Positions 37,146 through 45,862 of a stretch of 58,864 nt of DNA are shown here, piece after piece. This DNA is from JADJQU01 sp035490315. GTDB lineage: Bacteria > Planctomycetota > UBA1135 > GCA-002686595. Below the pieces are notes generated by a model. That model was not told the DNA's origin and ran no database searches. It saw nothing but the letters and a program-made list of their open reading frames with translations. A program made the position numbers and the translations under genes. The stretch is taken from positions 1-58,864 of the forward strand of contig DATHET010000034.1 of assembly GCA_035490315.1 (NCBI GenBank), written 5' to 3'. Position 1 is the stretch's first letter; each line of letters starts with the position of its first letter.

Positions 37146-37979
37146 GTGATCGGCTCCACCCCCCAGGGCGTCCTACCCGAAGACCAATCCAGTCCCATGA
37201 AGCCGCGATCCATCTGGATGGGGCAGGTACGAGCGACAGCTTTCGCCGAGCTCGAGCCGGCGTTCGTGGAGCGTTCCCTCGCCTGGTTCGACAAGGGGCC
37301 GACCCCGGACGACGTCGAGCTCAAGCCCGGCCGCGTCTGGCGTAGCGGCCCCTACGCGATCAAGTATTTCCCTCCGCGCTCGACGAGCCCGCTGCGCCGG
37401 TCGAAGGCGCGGCGCAACGCCGACCTGCACTTCTCCCTGGCGCCCGTTCCGACCCCGCGGCCCCTGCTGGTGCTCGAGCGGGCCAGCAAGGAGAGCCTGC
37501 TGGCCTTCGAGTTCGTCGAGGGCGAGTTCCTCGACAACCTCTGGGAAGCCGGCGGACCGGCGGTGGCGGCCTTTCCGAGGTTCCTGGCCGACATGCACAG
37601 ACGGCGGATCTTCCACGGCGACTTCCATCTGCGGAACTTCGTCTGGAACAGCCGCGACTGGGTGCTGCTCGACCTCGACGGAGTGCGGCCGCCGCTGCAC
37701 GCCTTGCGCGGCAAGACCCTGGCCTTCGAGCACTGGGCCCGGGTTCATTTCGGCCTGCGCGGAGCGCGCGGACTGCGCGCCTCGTTCGAGCAATACATGG
37801 AGTACGCCAAGGTTTCCTGGCATCCCCAGCTCGCCTGGATGCGAGTCGTCGCGCGGTCGATGAAGCTGGCGCGCCAGCGCGGTCTCGACACGGCTTACGC
37901 GCTCGAAGGCCCTGGGCAGAGCGAGACGATCAGTCCCGCCCGGCAGCGCATGCTGGGCCTGGTGAGCTGGTTGAGCTGA
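37146..37979 (+). CDS. LPS core heptose/Kdo kinase-like protein (WaaP/KdkA family)
   Basis: The protein is 277 residues from GTG 37146, or 260 from ATG 37197; TAGATT 8 nt before the GTG favours the former. Kinase-fold motifs are visible: AIKYFPPRS (Lys of the ATP site), LLAFEFVEGEF, FHGDFHLRNFVWN (catalytic loop HGDFHxxN) and VLLDLDG (metal-binding Asp). These match small bacterial aminoglycoside/LPS kinases that phosphorylate heptose or Kdo. It follows a glycosyltransferase in the same direction and supports an outer membrane with LPS. Confidence 0.85.
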   Translation: MIGSTPQGVLPEDQSSPMKPRSIWMGQVRATAFAELEPAFVERSLAWFDKGPTPDDVELKPGRVWRSGPYAIKYFPPRSTSPLRRSKARRNADLHFSLAPVPTPRPLLVLERASKESLLAFEFVEGEFLDNLWEAGGPAVAAFPRFLADMHRRRIFHGDFHLRNFVWNSRDWVLLDLDGVRPPLHALRGKTLAFEHWARVHFGLRGARGLRASFEQYMEYAKVSWHPQLAWMRVVARSMKLARQRGLDTAYALEGPGQSETISPARQRMLGLVSWLS

Positions 37980-38049
37980 GCGCCGGCGCAGGCCGATAGC
38001 TCCTTCGCCGAGGCTTGCCAGCGCTGCCCGGGAGACCTAGGAAGAGCCC

Positions 38050-38952
38050 ATGCTGTCGTTCGCAATCCTGGCCTTGCTCCTTTTCGTGAGTTGCGCAGGC
38101 TGGGGTCCGGGGAACCACCTGGAGTTCGAAGCGCGCGTCTGGCGGCGGCGCAAGGAATTGTTGCCGCCGAAAGTGAGCGCCTTGATCAGCGCCGAGCGCT
38201 CCGCCTGGCAGTACGGCAACATCGCGGCCGACCTGATCAATTTCAAGGCCTTCGGCGGGCACTACAACCACTGCCACCGCTGGACGATCGTCGACGAGAT
38301 GCGCGCCCTGTCGGAATCGCCGGCGCAGGAGGCCTTCTGCCTCGGCTACCTCGCGCACCTCGCGGCCGACACGATCGCCCACAACCACTTCGTCCCCTAC
38401 CACCTCGCCCGCTACGCGCGCGGTCGCGGACTCGGCCATCTTTATTGGGAGATGAATGCCGATCGGTTCGTCGACGACGAGCGCTGGGACGTCGTGACGC
38501 GCTTGAAGGACGAGCCGGGATTGACCGAGCTGGACGAGCTCGTCAATCGCACCGTGCTGCGCAAGGCCCTGTCGATGGGCACGAACAAGATCATCTTCAA
38601 CCACGTGCTGCTGGTCAGCGAGCGGCGGCGCTGGCGCGATGGCATGGCGCTCATCCACCCCTTGCCGCAAGTCAAATTGAGCCGCGGATTCCTCGACATG
38701 TTCCGCGACGCGGCGGTGGCACGGATCGTGCTCGCACTTTCACCGGGCGGAGTCACGAAGCTGGCCCACGTCGACACCTGCGGCAAGGAAGCGCAGACGC
38801 GCGCGCTGACCACGCGCCAGCGCGCGATGCTGCTCACCCCGACTCAACGCGCGCTGCGCTCTGAAGCGCGGGCGCGCATGTTTCTCGAGGGGATGCAGAC
38901 ACCGCCGCCGCGCGAAGCGGGAGTGAAGGCCCACTGGGCCGGAGCGGAGTGA
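38050..38952 (+). CDS. Zinc-dependent phospholipase C-like protein
   Basis: The 300-residue protein has a short hydrophobic leader containing LLFVSCAGWG, in which Cys could be lipidated or removed. Metal-ligand segments come in family order: WGPGNHLEFEARV, WQYGNIAADLI, HYNHCHRW and LAHLAADTIAHNHFVPYH. These fit PF00882-type zinc phospholipases C. A helical second half contains FNHVLLVSERRRWRDGM. An AGGAAGAG ribosome site precedes ATG 38050. It could hydrolyse phospholipids in the envelope, though many homologues in this group are uncharacterised. It ends 6 bp before palindrome copy 3. Confidence 0.85.
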   Translation: MLSFAILALLLFVSCAGWGPGNHLEFEARVWRRRKELLPPKVSALISAERSAWQYGNIAADLINFKAFGGHYNHCHRWTIVDEMRALSESPAQEAFCLGYLAHLAADTIAHNHFVPYHLARYARGRGLGHLYWEMNADRFVDDERWDVVTRLKDEPGLTELDELVNRTVLRKALSMGTNKIIFNHVLLVSERRRWRDGMALIHPLPQVKLSRGFLDMFRDAAVARIVLALSPGGVTKLAHVDTCGKEAQTRALTTRQRAMLLTPTQRALRSEARARMFLEGMQTPPPREAGVKAHWAGAE

Positions 38953-38958
38953 CGGTAC

Positions 38959-39058
38959 GGAGTCGGGTGAATTCGTCCGGAGTCTTGATGGGCCTCCGCG
39001 CGCAGCTTTCGCGGCTCGCGGAGGCCCATCACGACTCCGGACGAATTCACCTGACTCC
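38959..39058. repeat. 100-bp palindrome, family copy 3 (42-bp arms, 2 mismatches, 16-nt loop)
   Basis: Arms 38959-39000 and 39017-39058 pair with two mismatches. The outer half is shared with the copies at 23110 and 25027 (core GGTGAATTCGTCCGGAGTC). The inner stem, GATGGGCCTCCGCG, is unique. The loop starts CGCAGC, so with the preceding GCG it keeps part of the GCGCGCAGC seen in copy 1. It fills almost the whole space between two converging stops: 6 bp after the phospholipase gene and 2 bp before the lipoprotein gene. Confidence 0.9.
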
Positions 39059-39060
39059 CA

Positions 39061-41019
39061 TCAGCCGATCCGGAACCAGGTGACGACGAAGCCGTCGGCG
39101 CGTCCGTCGCCGTTGAGATCGAAGGCTGCCATCGACTCATCCGCGATGAAAGCCGCGCCCAGGGTACCGGTGCTGATCACGCTCGGCCCGCCGAGATTGC
39201 TCGCCGTGGACCTCACGCCAGAGCCGACCAGCGCCGAGAAATTCGTGGTCAGGCTCGTGCGGAAAATCACGATGTCGTTCTTGACCGTGTCGCCGTTCCA
39301 GTCGCGGTTGTCGGCCGCTTCGTCGACGCGGTAGATCATGAATCCGTTGGCGATCACGATCCCAGGATTGTTCGCCACCGTCGCGACCGCCGGACCCGGG
39401 AAGTCGAAATCGTTCGCGTTCGAAGGGTCGAAGCGCGCGGCGGTCGGCGAGCTGTCGAGCACGTCGGCGTCGCCGTTGATGTCCTGGTTGATCACCGACT
39501 CCTGGAAGGCGACCAGCAGACGGTCGCGCTCCGGTCGGTCGCTCAACGCCGAGGCGCCGGCGGGCTGGACTCCGCCCGAGGCCGGATTGTGGTCGAAGAC
39601 CCAGACCGGCGTGCCCGCGTTCGGATTGAGCCATGCGACCAGGTCGTGGGTCAGGCCGCCGCCGTCGAAATCGGTGTTGTCGCCGCTCTCGCTGACCACG
39701 CAGATCCACTTGCTCGCGAGATCGCTGACGCCCTTGGCGCCGCCGGGGATGGCGACCTGCACGGCGTTGAGCTGGGCGGAGTTGCCGAACGGCAGGTCCG
39801 GATTCGCGACCAGCGACCAGCGCAGGATCTCGTCGAGCAGGTCGCCGTCGTTGTTGAGGTCGCAGCCGCCGTCGTCGGATTCCTTGGCCAGGGTCGCGAC
39901 CGCGGTCGCCGTGGCGAGCACGCGATCTCCGCCGGGAATGCCGGTGTTTTCCGGCGGATTGACCAGGGGCGCGGCCGACCACAGGGCGTAGCTCAGGATG
40001 TGCAGGACCTGATCGAGCTGGTCGGTGTCGGCGTAGGTCAGTCCGCAACCCGCGGCCGGACTGTTCGGCCTCCACGCATTGCTGAAGGCCAGGCCCACGG
40101 GATCGTTCAGGCCGGTGGCGAAGTTCGACTGGGTCGCTTCGTTGACCAGGAATCCGACCACCCAGTCGCCGGCGACGGTTGCGCGCGCGCGCACGGGCGT
40201 CAACGCGTCCTTCACGGACAGGCCGACGTCCTGGACCACGCCAGCGACGTCCGTCCCGTCGAGCAGGGCGAGCACGAAGGGATCGCTCGAATCCGCGTCG
40301 CCGTTCAGGTCGCGGCCTTCGATGGTCTCGTCGGCGGTCAGAAAGATCAGACCCTCGTCGACGGTGAGCACGCGCACGTCGAGCGTGTTCGCGACATCGC
40401 TCTGCAACACGGTGACCGGAGTGGTCGGCGCGGCGCTGGTCACGAAGGCGAGGGTGCTGTCGCCGTTGACGAGACCTGCCAGGCTGTCGCGCACGAAGTA
40501 CTGTCTTCCGCCGGCGACGGCCCAGGAGTGGGTGCCCGTCGCGATCGTGGAGACGAAGGCCAGGGGCGCCGCGGCCGAGAAGTGCAGCAGCACCGTGTCC
40601 GTGGTGTCCGCGTCGACGTTCCAGTCCTTGCTGTCCGCGGCCTCGGAGACGATCAGGAAGACGTCGTTGCCGACGATCGAGGCGGCGAGGGTCGCCACGT
40701 CGAGCTCGGTCTCGGTGCCGCCGACCATGTCGACGACCACGGCGCAATCGTCGCTGGTGTCCGCGTCACCGTTCGCGAGGTTGAAGTTCGTGCCGCCCAC
40801 GCCGCTGAGGGCCTCGGAGGCGAGGTACACCATCAGCTTGCCCGAGACGACGACCGGCGACGCGGCCGCCGTCGCGCGCAGGGTGCCCTTGGGTGCGAAG
40901 GTGGTCACTCCGTCGCTCCCGCTTCCGTTGCAGCCTGGGAGCGCCGCTCCGAACAGGAGTGAGAGCGACAGGGCCAGACCGGAACGGAACGAGTTGCGCA
41001 GCTGTTTTTTCATGATCAT
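39061..41019 (-). CDS. Large surface lipoprotein with repeated Ca-binding-like DxNxD motifs
   Basis: The 652-residue protein starts at ATG 41019 (MIMKKQ) or ATG 41013. It has a lipoprotein signal (LSLSLLFGAALPGC, Cys near 29). The rest is Ala/Val/Asp-rich beta-sheet sequence with at least eight DxN/DxD loops, for example NGDADTSDD, NVDADTTD, DLNGDADSSD, DINGDADVLD, DWNGDTVKND and DLNGDGRADG. These recur about every 60-110 residues, like propeller or EF-hand/dockerin-type calcium loops. No enzyme motif is seen. It ends 2 bp from palindrome copy 3. Confidence 0.8.
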   Translation of the reverse strand: MIMKKQLRNSFRSGLALSLSLLFGAALPGCNGSGSDGVTTFAPKGTLRATAAASPVVVSGKLMVYLASEALSGVGGTNFNLANGDADTSDDCAVVVDMVGGTETELDVATLAASIVGNDVFLIVSEAADSKDWNVDADTTDTVLLHFSAAAPLAFVSTIATGTHSWAVAGGRQYFVRDSLAGLVNGDSTLAFVTSAAPTTPVTVLQSDVANTLDVRVLTVDEGLIFLTADETIEGRDLNGDADSSDPFVLALLDGTDVAGVVQDVGLSVKDALTPVRARATVAGDWVVGFLVNEATQSNFATGLNDPVGLAFSNAWRPNSPAAGCGLTYADTDQLDQVLHILSYALWSAAPLVNPPENTGIPGGDRVLATATAVATLAKESDDGGCDLNNDGDLLDEILRWSLVANPDLPFGNSAQLNAVQVAIPGGAKGVSDLASKWICVVSESGDNTDFDGGGLTHDLVAWLNPNAGTPVWVFDHNPASGGVQPAGASALSDRPERDRLLVAFQESVINQDINGDADVLDSSPTAARFDPSNANDFDFPGPAVATVANNPGIVIANGFMIYRVDEAADNRDWNGDTVKNDIVIFRTSLTTNFSALVGSGVRSTASNLGGPSVISTGTLGAAFIADESMAAFDLNGDGRADGFVVTWFRIG

Positions 41020-41079
41020 GGAGAGCGAGCCTGCCTGAAGATCCGCGCGGGAGGTGCGGTGAGCGCTTGGGACGGATGA

Positions 41080-41116
41080 TAATCACCGGCAAAGTTCACT
41101 GCCGGGCCGGTGATTA
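41080..41116. promoter_or_regulatory. 11-bp perfect inverted repeat in a divergent promoter region
   Basis: TAATCACCGGC (41080-41090) and GCCGGTGATTA (41106-41116) are perfect inverted copies separated by 15 bp. They lie between the lipoprotein gene (minus) and the MBL nuclease gene (plus), whose starts are 155 bp apart. The position suggests a shared operator or an RNA hairpin in one leader. Confidence 0.5.
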
Positions 41117-41124
41117 CCGCTAAC

Positions 41125-41152
41125 TTGTGCGCTCGAGTCCACAGGATAGGCA
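41125..41152 (+). promoter_or_regulatory. Possible promoter of the MBL-fold nuclease gene
   Basis: TTGTGC, a 16-bp spacer and TAGGCA precede the start at 41174 by 21 nt, with GGAGG between. The match to the sigma70 consensus is moderate. It directly follows the inverted repeat at 41080-41116. Confidence 0.35.
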
Positions 41153-41173
41153 CAGGGAGCGGAGGTCGAGAGG

Positions 41174-42649
41174 ATGGAATTGCGATTCTTCGGGGCCACC
41201 GGGGACACGACCGGGTCCTGCCACCTGCTCAGCGCGAACGGGGCGCGCGTCCTGCTGGATTGCGGCCTCTACCAGGGCCGGCGGGGGGAGTCCTATCGCC
41301 GCAACCGCGAATTCGCCTTCAGCCCCCAGAGCATCGACGCCCTGGTCCAGTCGCACGCCCACGTCGACCACTCCGGAAAGCTGCCGATGCTGGTCCGCGA
41401 GGGTTTTCGCGGCGCGGTGCACGCGACCCACGGGACGCGCGACCTGTGCGACGTCCTGCTGCGCGATTCGGCGCACATCCAGATCAAGGATGCGGAGCTG
41501 CTCAACCGCCTGCGCGCCAAGGAGCGCCTGCGCAGCCTGCGGCGACTGCCGCTCCCGGCCGACGACGCGGAGGAACCGCCGTCCATCGGCAAGGCGCACC
41601 TGCCGGAGCACGAGCTCCTGCCCCTGTACCTCGAGGAAGACGTGGTGGCCTCGATGCGCCTGTTCGAGCAGCACCATTATCTGGAGTGGTTCGACGTCTC
41701 GCCCGGCATCCGGGTGCGGTTCCACGACGCCGGCCACATCCTCGGCTCGGCCTGGATCGAAGCGGAGATCACGGAAGGGACGCGAGTCCAGCGCCTGGTC
41801 TTCACCGGCGATTACGGCCGCCCCGGTCAACCCGTGCTGCGCGATCCCGAGCCGCTGTGCGAAGCGGACGTGTTCCTATCGGAGAGCACCTACGGCGATC
41901 GTTCGCACCCGCCCTTCGAGGACACCGAGCGCAAGCTCGGCGAAGCCGTCGAGCGGCTCGCGCGGCGCGGACGTGGACGCCTGCTGGTGCCCGTTTTCGC
42001 GGTGGGCCGCGCCCAGAATCTGCTGTACACCCTGGCCCGGATCTTCCGCACTCACGAGGTCGGCAGCGTCGCCGTCGTGGTCGACAGTCCGCTCGCGACC
42101 GCCGCGACCGAGATCGTCGTGCGCCACCCCGAGTACTTCGACGAGGAAACCGCGAGCGAGCTCGCGCTGCTGAAAGCCGGCAGCCTGCTGGGCAAGCGTC
42201 TCGCGTTCACCGCGAGCGTCGACGAATCCAAGGCGCTCAACCGCGATCCGCGCCCGCTGGTGATCCTCTCGGCGTCGGGGATGCTCGAGAGCGGCCGCAT
42301 CGTCCACCACGTCGCGTGGAACGTGTCGCGAGAAGACTGCGAGATCCTGATCGTCGGCTACCAGGCGCGCGGCACGCTCGGACGCAAGCTGCTGGATGGA
42401 GTGCGCGAAGTGAACATGCTCGGGCGGCGCTTCTCGGTGCGCGCGACGATCAGCGCCTTGATGGGATTTTCCGCTCACGCCGACCGCGAGGGCCTGCTCG
42501 CCGCCCTCACGCCCCACGCCGCCCGGGCCGCGTGCCTGTTCCTGGTGCACGGTGAGAACGAGCAGCGCGATCCGCTGGCCCTGACCCTGCGCGCGCGCGG
42601 CTTCGCCCGGGTGGAGACTCCCGACGACTCGCGCTTGTTTGCGTTTTGA
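41174..42649 (+). CDS. MBL-fold/beta-CASP RNA-processing exonuclease-like protein
   Basis: The 491-residue protein has an RBS GGAGG nine bases before ATG 41174. The two-zinc beta-lactamase site is complete: SHAHVDHSG, FHDAGHILGSAW and FTGDYG. The beta-CASP insert has SESTYGDR, VVVDSPLA, ILSASGMLESGRIVHH and FSAHADREG. This is the bacterial CPSF73/YSH1-like group (COG1236), probable ribonucleases acting on RNA 3' ends or internally. An insertion with basic helices (LLNRLRAKERLRSLRRL) follows the first metal motif. Confidence 0.93.
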   Translation: MELRFFGATGDTTGSCHLLSANGARVLLDCGLYQGRRGESYRRNREFAFSPQSIDALVQSHAHVDHSGKLPMLVREGFRGAVHATHGTRDLCDVLLRDSAHIQIKDAELLNRLRAKERLRSLRRLPLPADDAEEPPSIGKAHLPEHELLPLYLEEDVVASMRLFEQHHYLEWFDVSPGIRVRFHDAGHILGSAWIEAEITEGTRVQRLVFTGDYGRPGQPVLRDPEPLCEADVFLSESTYGDRSHPPFEDTERKLGEAVERLARRGRGRLLVPVFAVGRAQNLLYTLARIFRTHEVGSVAVVVDSPLATAATEIVVRHPEYFDEETASELALLKAGSLLGKRLAFTASVDESKALNRDPRPLVILSASGMLESGRIVHHVAWNVSREDCEILIVGYQARGTLGRKLLDGVREVNMLGRRFSVRATISALMGFSAHADREGLLAALTPHAARAACLFLVHGENEQRDPLALTLRARGFARVETPDDSRLFAF

Positions 42650-42716
42650 GAGGCTGGGCGCGGCCCCGCGCTCTCGGATAGGCTTCCCCAATGCCCATGT
42701 CCCTGGGCATGCCTCC

Positions 42717-43949
42717 GTGTACACCATCGTCAAACCAGGTCTGGGCCGTCTGCCGTGGGTTCTGTTCGGCATTGCGGCCTTTTTCGTGCTCCTGCTCCTG
42801 GCATTGACGCGCCGGGCCTCGGGGGACGGCGATACGGTGGTGCTCAAGGCCGCCGGGGCCATGCCGGCCTGGAAACCGGGCCCCGATTGGGCCACGGCGA
42901 CGCCTCCGGCCCTGCACGCGGGCGAGGCCATGCGCATCCCGAGGTATCCGCCTTGGACTGAAAGGCAGGCCAGCTATCTATTCGTTCCCGGCGACAACGA
43001 GAAGTTCGATCCCTACTGCGGCAAGCTCTGGAAGCCCAACATCCATTTCACCGTGGTGTTCCCCGAGCATCCGGCGAAGATCATCCACTTCGACACCAAT
43101 TCGCTGTCGATGCGCGAGGACACCGATCCGCTGCCCTCGAAGCCGGCGCTGCGAGTCCTTGTGTCAGGCGATTCGCACACGGATGGCGTGTGCAACAACC
43201 CCGAGTCCTTCGCCAACCTGACCGAAGCCTGGCTGCGCACGCGCGCGGAAATCCAGGCAAAAGCGCACGGCCAGTCCTTCGATCCCAGCTCGATCGAGGT
43301 GCTCAACGCTGGCAAGGGCACCCATTCGTTTTTCAATTACCTGGGAGTCCTCGAGCGCAATCTGGATCTCAAGCCCGACGTCTTCGTCGTCAACATCTAC
43401 GGCGGCAATGATTTCGAGGAGGTGCTCACCCCGTGGCACTTCTATTTCAACAAGGGCAAGCGCCCGCCTGGAGCGGCCAAGTACGAGGACGAGATCAATG
43501 CCGCGGTCCGGGTGCGAAAGCCGGCCCTGGCCCAGGCGATGATCTCGGTGAAGTACTTCGACGCCAACCCCGATCAGAAGGCGGTCGCGGTCCAGGCTGC
43601 CGGCGACGTCTTCGTCCAGATCCAGGCCCTGTGCCGCGAACGCGGGATCCGCTTGATTGTCATGTACCTGCCCCCCTGGCAGGACGTGGAGCCCGACAAG
43701 CCCGAGGTGCGTCTCAAGCCGCTCCTGGCAGCGCTCAAGGTGGGGCCCAAGGCCCTGGGCAGCACCGATGAAATGGCCGATCAGCTCCTGGCCAGGCTTT
43801 CCGACCTCGGCATCGAGAACGTCGACCTGCGTCCGACCTTCCGGGCAGCTCCCAAGTCGGCCTACTGGAACACCGACTGGCACATCAACCTCCTCGGCCA
43901 TCAATTGATCGCCCGCGTCCTGACCAAGGTCCTTTCCGAACGTCCGTGA
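42717..43949 (+). CDS. Membrane-anchored SGNH hydrolase
   Basis: It has 410 residues from GTG 42717 (VYTIVKPGLG); an in-frame TTG at 42639 is less likely. An N-terminal helix (VLFGIAAFFVLLLLALT) anchors an extracytoplasmic SGNH/GDSL domain. Block I is LVSGDSHTDG with the catalytic Ser, block III NIYGGNDFEE, and block V TDWHINLLGHQ with the Asp-His pair. Such proteins are esterases or O-acetyltransferases for polysaccharides, as in the AlgX/AlgJ groups. No polysaccharide acetylation partner (MBOAT) is seen nearby, so the substrate is open. Confidence 0.88.
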   Translation: MYTIVKPGLGRLPWVLFGIAAFFVLLLLALTRRASGDGDTVVLKAAGAMPAWKPGPDWATATPPALHAGEAMRIPRYPPWTERQASYLFVPGDNEKFDPYCGKLWKPNIHFTVVFPEHPAKIIHFDTNSLSMREDTDPLPSKPALRVLVSGDSHTDGVCNNPESFANLTEAWLRTRAEIQAKAHGQSFDPSSIEVLNAGKGTHSFFNYLGVLERNLDLKPDVFVVNIYGGNDFEEVLTPWHFYFNKGKRPPGAAKYEDEINAAVRVRKPALAQAMISVKYFDANPDQKAVAVQAAGDVFVQIQALCRERGIRLIVMYLPPWQDVEPDKPEVRLKPLLAALKVGPKALGSTDEMADQLLARLSDLGIENVDLRPTFRAAPKSAYWNTDWHINLLGHQLIARVLTKVLSERP

Positions 43950-43990
43950 GCGCCTGTCCCCTGCGGGGTCGCCGCGTCTAGACTGATTTC

Positions 43991-45625
43991 ATGGGGAGAA
44001 GTGCGGCTTTCCAGCGCGCCGGAATTCTGGTGGCTCGCGCCCTGGGCTGCGCAATTCTCGCGCTGGCCGCGGGCATCGCCCCACCCGCCTCCGCGGCGCA
44101 GGTCGCGCGTCCCTCGGCCGCGGTGGATCCGCTGGCGGCCCTCGCGCGCTGGACCAATGACTATCACCGGCTGGGAGCCAATCTCAATCCGGATTCGGAC
44201 GCCTCGCTGGGACCCGCGCTCGCCGCGCTCCGCAAGCGCCTGGCGTCCACCGATGAGTTCGAGAACGACGCGCTGGTGCTGCTTTGCGACCTGGCCTCGA
44301 TCGCTGGAGCCGGAAGCGAAGCGGGAATGGCCGAGGGCAGCTACGTCGCCAACGAGCGCGAATCGAATGTGCGCAGCCAGGCGCGCGTCGTGTTGCGCAG
44401 CGCCCTCGATGCGCCTTCGGGGCAGGGCCGCGCGTACTTCCTCGCGACCACGGTCCTCGCCGCGGCGAAGGACCAGCCGCTGGCCCGGCGCATCGCGGTT
44501 GCCGAGGCCCTGATCGGCCGGCACTGGGAGCCGACCCTGCTCGCCCTGTTCACCTCGAGCACGGTTGCGGAGCGCGGCTTGCGCGAAGCCTCGGTCTGCG
44601 CGCTCAGCGGCTGGAAATCCGAGACCGTCGATCGCTATCTCGCTCGCTTGACCCTGCGCGCCCTGCGCGAGCCCGCATTCCTTTAGACCGAGCCGCTGCT
44701 GCGGCATTTTGCCGAGCGTTCCCTGCCTGGCGACAGCTCGGCGGCGATGGAAGTGGCCTCGGCCCTGGCCAGGTCCTCGGTGTCGCCCGACTGGCGCGAA
44801 GCCGTGCGCCGCATCCCGCTGATGCGCGTCCTGAGCAATGAGCTGGCCGTTCCGCAGCTGATCGAGGCTCTGTCCCTGTGGCACGAGCGCGGATTGGGCG
44901 GAGCTTCCTCGCGGCGCGTCGAGGCCCTGCTGGTCGAGGAGCTCGAGCTGCGCTCGAAGAAGCATCTGGGCTTGGCGCCGGAGCGCTGGACCTACTGGTG
45001 GAAAGTCCAGCGAGCCAATCCCACGGCCGCGGACCCGAAGGCCGCCGGTCAGGAATCCGAGGCGCAGACTCAGGCGGCCTTCTTCGGCCTGCACCCCTGG
45101 ACGGATCGCGTGGTGTTCGTGATCGATCGCTCCGGCTCGATGGCCGGGCCCTTCGGCACCGACCGCGCTTCGCGCTACACCGAGGCCCTGCGGCAGCTGG
45201 CCATGTTCCTCCAGCAACTGGGGCCGCGCACCCATTTCAATCTGGTGCTCTTCTCCGACGCCCCCCATGCCTGGAGCACCTGCCTCAAGCCGGCCAGGCC
45301 GGCGATGATCTCCTCGGCGCTCGAGTGGGCGCGGAATGCTCCACCCCAGGGCGGGACCATGCTGCGCCCGGCGGTGACCGGCGTCCTCGAGCTCGATCCG
45401 AGAACCGGCCTGCCCGACCTGAAGAAGCTTGAGGCCGACACGGTGATCGTGCTCTGCGACGGGGGCACGGCCGAGGGAGCCGCCTGGGTCAGCCCGCTGA
45501 TGCGCGCCGTGCGGGAGTCCGCTTGCCTGCGATTCGACTGCGTCCAGATCGGAAACAGCGGCGACGGCACCCTGGAGGCGCTCGCCCTCGAATCCGGCGG
45601 CCAGTTCGTGCAGATCGATCCTTAG
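43991..45625 (+). pseudogene. Secreted VWA-domain protein interrupted by an in-frame TAG
   Basis: A single frame of 545 codons runs from ATG 43991 to 45625 with one TAG at 44684-44686. Upstream are a signal sequence (LGCAILALAAGIAPPASAA) and HEAT-like helices. Downstream are more helices and a VWA domain with DRSGSMAGPFG (MIDAS), GGTMLRPAVTGVLEL and VIVLCDGGTAEG. Codon use and amino-acid composition are continuous through the stop, and CAG to TAG would be one transition. It could be a recent nonsense mutation, a sequencing error or read-through. A downstream ATG at 44747 could restart a 292-residue VWA protein. TAGACT lies 6 nt before the first ATG. Confidence 0.8.
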
Positions 45626-45656
45626 AAATCCGGCCAGCTTGGTGGTGTCGGATTGC

Positions 45657-45685
45657 TTGGAGCGCGCCGCTCGGGTCGCTAGACT
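45657..45685 (+). promoter_or_regulatory. Sigma70-like promoter of the nuo operon
   Basis: TTGGAG (45657-45662), a 17-bp spacer and TAGACT (45680-45685) match exactly the elements in front of the GH113/recG operon. The predicted start near 45692 gives a leader of about 170 nt before nuoA. That leader contains an 8-bp stem, CGCGGCGC/GCGCCGCG (45799-45806 with 45833-45840). Confidence 0.6.
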
Positions 45686-45862
45686 TCTCGCCCACCAGAC
45701 CCAAGGGCGTGCGAACTCCCGGTCGGGTGTCCGGATCCCCCATCCTCGGCGTTCCGCCAGGTTCCGGCCACCGATCGAGGCACGCGGGACGAGGGCGCCG
45801 CGGCGCTCTCCCCCGCCGAGCGAGTTTCGCAGGCGCCGCGAGCCCCTCCCAGCCCCGACCCC

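Noticed and set aside
45700..45775. Possible tRNA on the minus strand before nuoA (GGAGTTCGCACGCCC resembles a T-arm)
   Set aside because: The T-stem does not pair, there is no acceptor stem or anticodon arm, and no CCA end is in place.
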